This document shows positions 37,345-44,511 of a stretch of 64,000 bases of DNA, one piece after another; the stretch's first letter is position 1, and each line of letters opens with the position of its first letter. The position numbers and the translations under genes are program-made. Origin of the DNA: Trichomonas vaginalis G3 (taxonomy: Eukaryota; Parabasalia; Trichomonadida; Trichomonadidae). The notes below the pieces were generated by a model. The model did no database searches. It saw only the letters and a program-made list of their open reading frames with translations, and was not told the origin of the DNA. The DNA lies in assembly GCF_026262505.1 (NCBI RefSeq), contig NC_067204.1, positions 24,025,300-24,089,299 of the forward strand, written 5' to 3'.

Positions 37345-37509
37345 ATGAATACCCCACAAGCTCAAAATTTACCACGAATCATAACAAGGGAGGAAATGAT
37401 AAAAATGATGCAAGAACATGTTAAAAATAACAAACCACTAAAATTGAGAAAATGTGGTTATGCAGTAATGATGGAAAGAGAGATGTTGTCGAAGAGGAAT
37501 AAAAATTAA
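37345..37509 (+). CDS. 54-residue Maverick peptide, TR-x-x-x-x-K family
   Basis: Starts MNTPQAQNLPRIITREEM and ends SKRNKN. IITREEMIKMMQ aligns with the helix motif of the peptides at 33419 and 33598, and its start context TTTTTATCATAAATG is the same. It is the only rightward gene in the right half. Its TAA shares TTAA (37506-37509) with the stop of the convergent 90-residue gene. Confidence 0.58.
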   Translation: MNTPQAQNLPRIITREEMIKMMQEHVKNNKPLKLRKCGYAVMMEREMLSKRNKN

Positions 37510-37778
37510 ATTTGGATAGAGTTTAAAAATTCATCTTTATTAAATTCATCTCTTCCAATCAATTTATTTATTCTATTAAATTCTTTTATTTTTGCTTCAC
37601 TCAGTTTAAGGATTGAACGATAAGTTTCTAATTTTTCGATTATTTCTTTCCTCTCTTTATCGTTTTCAACCCCACCACATTGTGGCTTCTTTTTGTAATA
37701 ACATATTTTTGATTTAATTCTGTTTAGTTTCTTTTTATATTCATTGTCTGGACTCTTGGATGCTTCGTTGTCACTCAT
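37506..37778 (-). CDS. Small charged Maverick protein
   Basis: 90 residues starting MSDNEASKSPDNEYKKK. Highly charged and helical (ERKEIIEKLETYRSILKLSEAKIKEF, ~43-68). Two cysteine-bearing spots (KICYYKKKPQCGG). No family recognised. It lies directly upstream, in the leftward sense downstream, of the integrase. Confidence 0.6.
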   Translation of the reverse strand: MSDNEASKSPDNEYKKKLNRIKSKICYYKKKPQCGGVENDKERKEIIEKLETYRSILKLSEAKIKEFNRINKLIGRDEFNKDEFLNSIQI

Positions 37779-37797
37779 TTCTTACGAAATAAAAAAA

Positions 37798-38690
37798 TTA
37801 AATATTATTTAAATATAATGGAGTAATAAAATAAATCGGAATTTCTATTAATTTATTGTCAACTTCAACTAATGCATTGCCGTTAATATATCTAACAAAT
37901 TCAGCTATTGTGTCAAATCTTCGTCTTCTTTTTGTCATTGATTTATCAGTTTTTCCATAATCGAGATGAATCAAAACTTTATCCCCTTGTTTAAAATTCA
38001 TGAGCCCCGAATTAATTTGTTCACGTTTAACATCATTCAACCTTTCCATTTGCTTTCTAATATATTCCCATTCTTTTGAAATATCATTTTTCATTTCCAC
38101 CGGTTTCATGTTTATTGTTCTATGCCATGTATTATTGTAATAATATACTAACTGCTGTATGATGGAGTCATGATTTCCATCCCAGTATATCTGACCATTA
38201 ACCCCTAACGCATCTCTAAGAGTTCTCATTACCGCATCAACTATTTTATTATGAAACGTATATGGAGAGGATGAAAAGTAAAAATTAATTTGTGGGAAAT
38301 AATGAGCCATAGCTGCCTGAAATCCTTTATCACCATCACCCCTTATATTATCTACTCTTTCATGATCTAGTAAGTATTGAATAGCTCTTCTTGTTTCCTG
38401 TTCTGTTTTCCCTTTCACCGGAATGCAATATAAATATCTGGTGTTAATGTTAATGGCAAATAAATAAGTAACGTTTCCTCTTGAATATTCTAAATGATCG
38501 ATTTCGTATGAATATGGATATGGTGCAAATGAAGGGCGACTAAATTTTTCCTTTAACGGTTGAATTTTTGGGTCAGTTGGTTTATTTAATATTTTGAAAT
38601 CCTTTTTAAAATCTTTTTGCTTCTTTAATGTTTGAAATGGATATAATAAAGTGAATGATGAAGGATTAACTGAAGAGGAGGAGGTACTGT
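37798..38690 (-). CDS. Retroviral-type integrase, catalytic and C-terminal part
   Basis: The frame is open from about 38690. First catalytic Asp is in YSYEIDHLEY (~38525); then GNVTYLFAININTRYLY, the second Asp in IRGDGDKGF, and SSSPYTFHNKIVDAVMRTLRDALG, where Asp stands where retroviral-type integrases have Glu. The C-terminal region FKQGDKVLIHLDYGK ... ALVEVDNKLIEIPIYFI is an SH3/chromo-like barrel. In Mavericks this integrase inserts the element with a 6-bp duplication. Only a GTG lies near 38418; the true start is in the upstream piece, joined by one frameshift near 38680. Confidence 0.83.
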
Positions 38691-39325
38691 CGTTGGAGGT
38701 TTGGTGTTGCAGGTGGTTTAATTTTATCTGCTTTGATTTTGGATTTCATTCCCCCCTTCATTAATTCTGGATGTATTCTATTCATTTGTTTTAAATATGC
38801 TGTATATAAAGGTTTGATATACTTTCCCGCTTCGAGTTTATGTTGAAGGATGAATTCCAAAAGTTGATCTTCATTTAAAAGTCGGGCTGAATATGGTTTA
38901 ACTAATGAATCATAAATTAAAGCTTGTGCTTCATTTATGGTCTGAAGGACCTGGGCGTTTTGCACCTTTTGTTTTTGTTCCTTTGGTTTTTGCGGCTCAG
39001 GATTATATAATTTATATAATTTATATAATTCATCAATATCTTCTTCTGTTAATACTTTATTTTTGAAATCTTTCAATTGTTTAAGTTGTGATTTACTTTT
39101 TCCCTTTGAATATTCATTATTTTTAATTTTGTCTTTAATTTTAGAAATTATTTTATCATGATATTTCAAAACTTCATTTTTATAATACGAATAATAATAA
39201 TCCATATCATCACCCGTTATATTGTTATCATGTTTTTGGAGATATGATTTTAATTCATAATAATTAAGAAAATTTTGATTAAGTACTAAATCATCAATTA
39301 AATTTTTTAAATCTACGCTATTCAT
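38666..39325 (-). CDS. Integrase N-terminal region (frameshifted from the catalytic part)
   Basis: 219 residues starting MNSVDLKNLIDDLV. Lysine-rich and helical (~1-130), then a basic linker (GGMKSKIKADKIKPPATPN) that overlaps the first open codons of the integrase core in another frame. The core has no start of its own, and the Ser/Thr-rich junction lies in the overlap, so I read these as one gene of ~510 codons broken by a single indel near 38680. The alternative is an independent small gene. ATAAATG start context. Confidence 0.6.
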   Translation of the reverse strand: MNSVDLKNLIDDLVLNQNFLNYYELKSYLQKHDNNITGDDMDYYYSYYKNEVLKYHDKIISKIKDKIKNNEYSKGKSKSQLKQLKDFKNKVLTEEDIDELYKLYKLYNPEPQKPKEQKQKVQNAQVLQTINEAQALIYDSLVKPYSARLLNEDQLLEFILQHKLEAGKYIKPLYTAYLKQMNRIHPELMKGGMKSKIKADKIKPPATPNLQRQYLLLFS

Positions 39326-39426
39326 TTATATAAAAATAAAATAATGTTTTAAGGGTGCCCGCCTCTTTGAATCATAGTATCAAAACCATTATTTACGGTT
39401 CCTTTTGTCTCTTCTGTGGCATTTTA
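39326..39426. other. Short region after the polymerase stop
   Basis: Directly after two consecutive TAA stops of the polymerase, its frame reopens for 24 codons (NATEETKGTVNN...RGGHP) to a stop at 39349. This may be a former C-terminus cut off by stops, or chance. Confidence 0.4.
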
Positions 39427-40311
39427 TTAAATAAATGGCATACAACATCCATTTTCACAACATACAGCCTTAGTGTGTGCTCCTGTTAATGCAGTCTTAC
39501 CGATTGTTAAGCGAGTCATTGACCCGTTTTTAAGTTGTAAATTAATATTCTGACCATCAAATATCACTTTATCATTTATTATATCCAAATAATTTTTAGG
39601 TGTTAATTGTTTATTTTGTCGTAAACTAACTCCTTTCATTTTTTGTGCAATCTTTTTAAAATCACTTCCATCAATTGAACCGTTGAATGAAGTATAACAC
39701 TTAGGACATAAAGCAACCATGTTATCACCTTGTTTCTCAATTGCTAAACCCAATAACTTCTTCTCATGTGCTTTTTCTTCAGCTTTATTCTTTAATTTAG
39801 GTTTAAATTTCTCATTAAAACAGAAGAAATCAAAAGGTGCGAATTTGTAAATGTTTTTATCATAAAATTTTTTATCGGTTACAATTGCTTGAAATGCTTG
39901 AGTGTTAGGAAGATTTGGGTCGCCAGCGATTGCCCAATAAGATGAATCAGTATCACCTTCAATGAAATGAAAACGATTAACATCCATGCATTTATACATA
40001 AAATCATAAATGAAAACCAAATACCAGTATTTTGCGTTATCTAAAGTGAAGAATGCCTCTTGTAAACATGTATCACATCTATAAAATCTATCTTTAAGCA
40101 TCACTTGATACGTATCCTCTCCTATTTCTCTTATGTTTTTAAACTTATTTGACATACATGCAACGCGTGCCTTCTGTGCATTCATTATTTTAGTCTTTGC
40201 GTAATTTTGTGTATTCATTGCATCGTAACCATATGATCCATTAAGTGAAATCTTGCAAAATAAACTTTTTCCTTTATTTCCTTCTAATTCAGCCTTTTGT
40301 CTTTCGTTCAT
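39427..40311 (-). CDS. Family B DNA polymerase, C-terminal catalytic part
   Basis: 294 codons from MNERQKAELEGNKG. Polymerase motif B is CKISLNGSYGYDA (KxxxNxxYG) and motif C is FIEGDTDSSYW (DTDS). Cysteine pairs CPKC (~206) and CCENGCC near the end suggest a zinc-binding tail. It overlaps the upstream piece in another frame; two small indels (A-run near 40345 and TTT near 40312) separate it from motif A. In Polintons this enzyme is protein-primed and copies the linear element. Confidence 0.88.
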   Translation of the reverse strand: MNERQKAELEGNKGKSLFCKISLNGSYGYDAMNTQNYAKTKIMNAQKARVACMSNKFKNIREIGEDTYQVMLKDRFYRCDTCLQEAFFTLDNAKYWYLVFIYDFMYKCMDVNRFHFIEGDTDSSYWAIAGDPNLPNTQAFQAIVTDKKFYDKNIYKFAPFDFFCFNEKFKPKLKNKAEEKAHEKKLLGLAIEKQGDNMVALCPKCYTSFNGSIDGSDFKKIAQKMKGVSLRQNKQLTPKNYLDIINDKVIFDGQNINLQLKNGSMTRLTIGKTALTGAHTKAVCCENGCCMPFI

Positions 40312-42967
40312 AAATTGTTCGCAAATTCATTAAAACAAGTTTTTTCGTAAATGTTAAAATTGATTGAATGTCATCAATGATAAAATGAAATCTGTCTATT
40401 AGATACCAAAGATAATAAGAAGAAAATGGTTGATATTGGTTGTGTGTTGATGCTAACTGAGTTAATTTCCTCTGTTTCTGGTCAACTGGTAGATTGTTTG
40501 ATTTCATGTAATTATACATAAAACCACCAATTGTTTTTTCATCTGTGATAATATCAAAGTTTCTTATTATTGGTAAAAAGTTTATGTAATCATTAATGTA
40601 TTTTTCATCAATGTGACCCTTTACTTCAGCCACGAATAAAGTATTTTTCTTCTTAATTATTCCCAGTGCTTTTGCTTTCTTTGTTGCTGTATCACAAATG
40701 ATAACACCATTCAATCTTCCCGGCATATACATTTTATGGTCAGTATATTGAATGAAATCATGAGGATTAGATGAAAATGATGAAGGATATAATGAATTAA
40801 AGTCAACACCAACGAAATGAGTCATAATGTTGGAAGTGTCCTCATTTGATACAGTTTTAGTTTCTGGATTATATGAAAGTTTATTAATGTGCGTGATTCC
40901 TTTAAGATTTACTCTATGTTGAACATTTGATAAACCACCAGTAATTCCATTACGGAGGATGTGATAAGCTTCAACTGAATCTAGAGTCATTGGTAAATTA
41001 TTTTTTAATGTATAATTTCTTAAATTGATTCTTAAACGTTGAACATCTTCATCTTTATTTGATTTTACGACATTGCAATAACAACACATTAACTGACAAT
41101 TTTCTTTGGTATGTGGTTTTTCATTATCGATTCTATCTAATGTTGGTTTATTAGCATATGTAAACGCTTTACCACACATTTTGCATTTAGATGAAAGGAT
41201 TAAATCGTGATAGTATTGATAGTCATCCATTGAAACATTGTTTTTAGTATCCCTTTCTGCTTTTTCATCTTGTTTCTTATATGAATCAATTTTATATTTC
41301 CAATACTTTTTTGTTAATTCAAAACTTGATTCCACATTTTCTTCTTCTGGATATGTTTCGTTAGGATTGAAGTTCTTATATGCTAACGCGTAACGAATCA
41401 TTGATGCATTCGATGATAAAGAAAGATTATGAAGCATGTCAATTTTATAAACAAATGTTTCTTCAATAATTTTATCAATTGGGTCAATCATAATTTCAAC
41501 GTCTTTATTGCAATAATGAATAAAATATTCTAATCTATTCTCAAAATTTTTAGCATCATTGAGATATATTTGATAATCTGAATCGGATATTGTTTCTTGA
41601 GTTAATGCTGAATAAAATGAATCTTGAGTGAATGGTTCCACTTTATATAATTCATCTTCGTAATTCTCCCATGTGATGAATTGATAAGGGAAAAAGGATT
41701 TAACACGTGATTTATTGTTTCCGAAATCTTGAGTGAATTGGTCTAATGTTCCACCCGCTATATAATTTCTGATGTCAATAAATCTTAATTCATATGGACA
41801 GTTTGTTTTCTTTACAATGATTTGCTTAAATTGAGAAGAAGAACCCAGCATTGATTTTATTTTCCATTTTGCAGTGTTTAAATCACGAAGAATTAAATTT
41901 AAATCAAACTTTCCCGAATTAAAACCTATGATATTCACTTTATTGAATTCCTCATCTAGAAGTTCTTTAAATGCTTCCTTCTGTTTTTCATTTAATGTAT
42001 GGGACAAAGTCCCCGCCGTTTGGTCCGTTTGCGGCTTCATTAATTCTTCATATTGTTCAATATTTGATTTAGCAACTAATGAACAGGTTGAAAATAAAAA
42101 TTCAATCCAATCAGAGATGAACGAATCACTTGATGTTAAGCAAAAATTCCTCGTAAATGTTTTATCACGGTCTACGACCTCGCCGCTTCGGTCTGAAAGA
42201 CCTTCAGGACTCAAAGAGTCCGTTTGCGGCTTTATTTTGACAGTTGATGATACCATAAATGGTTTTAAGTAAGCGTTCAAAGTTGCACATTCAGAAAGTT
42301 GAAGTTCTTCTTTAGTCTCTAATGTTTCGAAGTCAAAAGTAATATAATATCTTGTTGGTTTATAATATTCCTGCAAATTATGTGCTAATAGCCATTGATA
42401 TATCTTCTGTTTCGTGATATGTGGTGCATATGGTTGTTGTGTGTTTTGCAATTGAACGTCTTGAATTAATCTTCCATTATTTTCTTTACATTTCTCACAA
42501 TGTTTTAAAAATCTTCTTTGGTTTTTCCTTTCTGGGTCATCACGGATAGAATATACTTCTTCTTTGCAAAAGGGGCAAACTTTATATCCTGTGAGTGCTT
42601 CAACGTCTGTAATTCTGTCAGCGTGAAGTTTTCCACATGGACTCTGTGTTAATAAAATATTTACTGTTTCAAATTCTGGATCTATCATTATTGATTCCAC
42701 TAATGGAAAGTCTACCTTATTTATGTCTACGTCTTCTGGTTGAGGGTCACAATAATAAAAATCAATATTAACGTTTAACATTCTTGCTAACCTCTCACTT
42801 TCTGATGAAATGTCAAATCCTTCATATGCATCTATGGCTTCATTTAAATAACTTCTACGAGTTTTAGGATTAACACCATCAGGAATGTTATAGAAGCGTT
42901 TAAATAACCTTCTACCTTCGGCTCTTATTTGATTATCATTCATTTTAGCTGTTCCGTTTTTGTTCAT
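40289..42967 (-). CDS. Family B DNA polymerase, exonuclease and motif A part, with HNH-like insert
   Basis: 892 codons starting MNKNGTAKMNDNQIRAE. Order: N-terminal region with a CxxC pair (VCPFCKEE ... KHCEKCK); exonuclease motifs FDFETLE (~222), IGFNSGKFDLNLI (~342) and YCNKDVEIM (~470); an HNH-like zinc unit SSKCKMCGKAF ... LDRIDNEKPHTKENC ... CCYCN (~590-645); motif A VGVDFNSLYPSS (~723). Two short GC-rich palindromic modules are inside the frame (42001-42035 and 42182-42230). The frame then leaves the polymerase near 40345, and motifs B and C are in the next piece. ATAAATG start context. Confidence 0.9.
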   Translation of the reverse strand: MNKNGTAKMNDNQIRAEGRRLFKRFYNIPDGVNPKTRRSYLNEAIDAYEGFDISSESERLARMLNVNIDFYYCDPQPEDVDINKVDFPLVESIMIDPEFETVNILLTQSPCGKLHADRITDVEALTGYKVCPFCKEEVYSIRDDPERKNQRRFLKHCEKCKENNGRLIQDVQLQNTQQPYAPHITKQKIYQWLLAHNLQEYYKPTRYYITFDFETLETKEELQLSECATLNAYLKPFMVSSTVKIKPQTDSLSPEGLSDRSGEVVDRDKTFTRNFCLTSSDSFISDWIEFLFSTCSLVAKSNIEQYEELMKPQTDQTAGTLSHTLNEKQKEAFKELLDEEFNKVNIIGFNSGKFDLNLILRDLNTAKWKIKSMLGSSSQFKQIIVKKTNCPYELRFIDIRNYIAGGTLDQFTQDFGNNKSRVKSFFPYQFITWENYEDELYKVEPFTQDSFYSALTQETISDSDYQIYLNDAKNFENRLEYFIHYCNKDVEIMIDPIDKIIEETFVYKIDMLHNLSLSSNASMIRYALAYKNFNPNETYPEEENVESSFELTKKYWKYKIDSYKKQDEKAERDTKNNVSMDDYQYYHDLILSSKCKMCGKAFTYANKPTLDRIDNEKPHTKENCQLMCCYCNVVKSNKDEDVQRLRINLRNYTLKNNLPMTLDSVEAYHILRNGITGGLSNVQHRVNLKGITHINKLSYNPETKTVSNEDTSNIMTHFVGVDFNSLYPSSFSSNPHDFIQYTDHKMYMPGRLNGVIICDTATKKAKALGIIKKKNTLFVAEVKGHIDEKYINDYINFLPIIRNFDIITDEKTIGGFMYNYMKSNNLPVDQKQRKLTQLASTHNQYQPFSSYYLWYLIDRFHFIIDDIQSILTFTKKLVLMNLRTIYERKTKG
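42182..42230. repeat. GC-rich palindromic module inside the polymerase gene
   Basis: 48 of 49 bases match 34517-34565 in the helicase gene. Outer stem GCCGC/GCGGC, inner hairpins GGTCT-GAA-AGACC and GGACTC-AAA-GAGTCC. It encodes TDSLSPEGLSDRSGE in frame between the exonuclease motifs, with adjoining GGTCGTAGACC. Confidence 0.92.
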
Positions 42968-43031
42968 TTATGTAAGAATAAAAAATTAAAAAATAAATAA
43001 AAATAAAGTTTATTTTTTTTAAAGTCCAGGG

Positions 43032-43764
43032 CTAAAGTCCATAAAATGAATTAAGAACACATAAATTTTTATCATCTGCGACGTGACGAATACATTTTAA
43101 TTTACTCAAGAATGCGTACCCTGATACATTAAATCTAATTCCTGTCTTATTTAATTTCACAACTTTGAAAAGGAATGTATGAATAGCTATAAAATGATGA
43201 GATGATGTTTTATGGGTTGCTTCCATTTTTTCTGAAATAAATGAATAAATATAATGTTTATAAGTTTTCATATCTTTTATATTCTTAATAACGAATGGTA
43301 TAGACCTTTCAACTTCGTCTTCCTTCGGTGCTGTTCTTTCATATGAAACATTATTAGTATCTTCAATAATGAAACCACAATCGCATAAAATTTTATATGT
43401 ACCAATTGTTTCTTTTGATATTTTATCTAACAAATCAAAAACTTTATCAACACCTGTACATTTATTTAAATAATAATTTGTGTAAATATCATGGTCTTCT
43501 TTCTTAATCGTATTTGTTGCATATGTTACATTTTTCAGTGCTTTTTTGAATTTTTCAGAATCAAGAGGAGGTGAAAGTAATATACATGGATAATCTCCAT
43601 CGTCAATAAATTGTAACTTATGTTTATGAATAAATTTGTACCTTCTTCTGAAAGTGTTTCATCTATTTCACCATCTAATAAATTTTTGTTGATTCTGAGA
43701 CATAATTTTTATATCTTTCTTCATGAGATTTTTGAACTGCTGATTCTGAAGCTGGGATATTCAT
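43032..43764 (-). pseudogene. Maverick gene of unknown function, frameshifted
   Basis: Begins MNIPASESAVQKSHEERY at the ATG 43764, changes frame near 43680 and 43635, and then runs open to the stop at 43032 (YPCILLSPPLDSEKFKKAL ... SSHHFIAIHTFLFKVVKLNKTGIRF ... NLCVLNSFYGL). The total is ~240 codons. I recognise no family. A cysteine protease is expected in Mavericks, but I see no convincing His/Asp/Cys arrangement here. Confidence 0.5.
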
Positions 43765-43772
43765 TAAACCCT

Positions 43773-44141
43773 CTACTTCATTTCATTATATTTTTCAACT
43801 TCTCTTAATTCCTTAATTTTTTCATCTATTTCATCTCTTATTTTTTCCAGTCTTTCAATTTCATCATATTCATCATCTTTAATCCGTTCTTCATAATATT
43901 CAGGGAAAACATCAGGTTCTTTAGGTTTTTCTTCTTCAGATGTGGGATATAAGAAATTTATAACATCATCTTTATTCATTTTTCTATCATAATCAAACTC
44001 ATTTAAAAACTCCGCGAATTTTTGACAATTTCTTAAATAATATTTACTAACCTCATAACCCGCTTCCTCTAATATATCCTTTATTTCCTCATTTGTGAAT
44101 CCCAATTTTTTAACGTTGTTAGTTTTGACACTCATTTTCAT
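43773..44141 (-). CDS. Maverick protein of unknown function, right terminal gene
   Basis: 122 residues starting MKMSVKTNNVKKLGF. A possible small helical domain (FTNEEIKDILEEAGYEVSKYYLRN, ~15-38) is followed by an acidic linker and a C-terminal coiled coil (EIERLEKIRDEIDEKIKELREVEKY, ~94-118). The start codon and first four residues lie inside the right terminal repeat, mirroring the left terminal gene. Confidence 0.68.
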   Translation of the reverse strand: MKMSVKTNNVKKLGFTNEEIKDILEEAGYEVSKYYLRNCQKFAEFLNEFDYDRKMNKDDVINFLYPTSEEEKPKEPDVFPEYYEERIKDDEYDEIERLEKIRDEIDEKIKELREVEKYNEMK

Positions 44142-44426
44142 ACAAATTAAAAAATAAATTATTCAAAAATGTAAGACATGAATTTTTAAAGTTTATTTTT
44201 TTATTTTTTTTAATTTTTTTATTTCATTATGTATGGGTTTAGTGTAAATGTCTTACAATTTTGAAAATTTTTTAAATCTTGATTTATTCAAAAACGTAAG
44301 AATAAAAACCGTAAGAATCATACATTTTTTACTTCATATGTTAAAAAAAATGATACAAAATCACTCGATATTGTATGAATTCTTACGTTTACAAAAAAAG
44401 TCACAAAACCCGCAATATATACTACT
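44130..44426 (-). repeat. Maverick right terminal inverted repeat
   Basis: Inverted partner of 23241-23538 with scattered mismatches and run-length differences, ending CCCGCAATATATACTACT. Confidence 0.95.
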
Positions 44427-44432
44427 TACATT
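44427..44432. repeat. Maverick target-site duplication, right
   Basis: TACATT, identical to 23235-23240. Confidence 0.95.
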
Positions 44433-44511
44433 CTCGATCTTCACGTCCTGAATTTAGACGGCAGAGTATTTAGTATTATATTTTCCAAATGAAATAAAAA
44501 CTCAAATTTAC

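Larger units (their letters stand above)
23241..44426. mobile_element. Maverick/Polinton DNA transposon, complete, 21186 bp
   Basis: Bounded by ~297-bp terminal inverted repeats that begin 5'-AGTAGTATATATTGCGGG and end with its complement, and by a perfect 6-bp TACATT duplication. It encodes the Polinton hallmark set: retroviral-type integrase, packaging ATPase, family B DNA polymerase, a probable double-jelly-roll capsid protein and candidate minor capsid proteins, plus primase-helicase and a fibre. Left-half genes run mostly rightward and right-half genes mostly leftward, meeting near 33.8-34.5 kb. I recognise no Ulp1-type cysteine protease. Several essential genes are frameshifted. By the virus-like gene set it could once have made particles; whether this copy can is doubtful. 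Confidence 0.97.
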
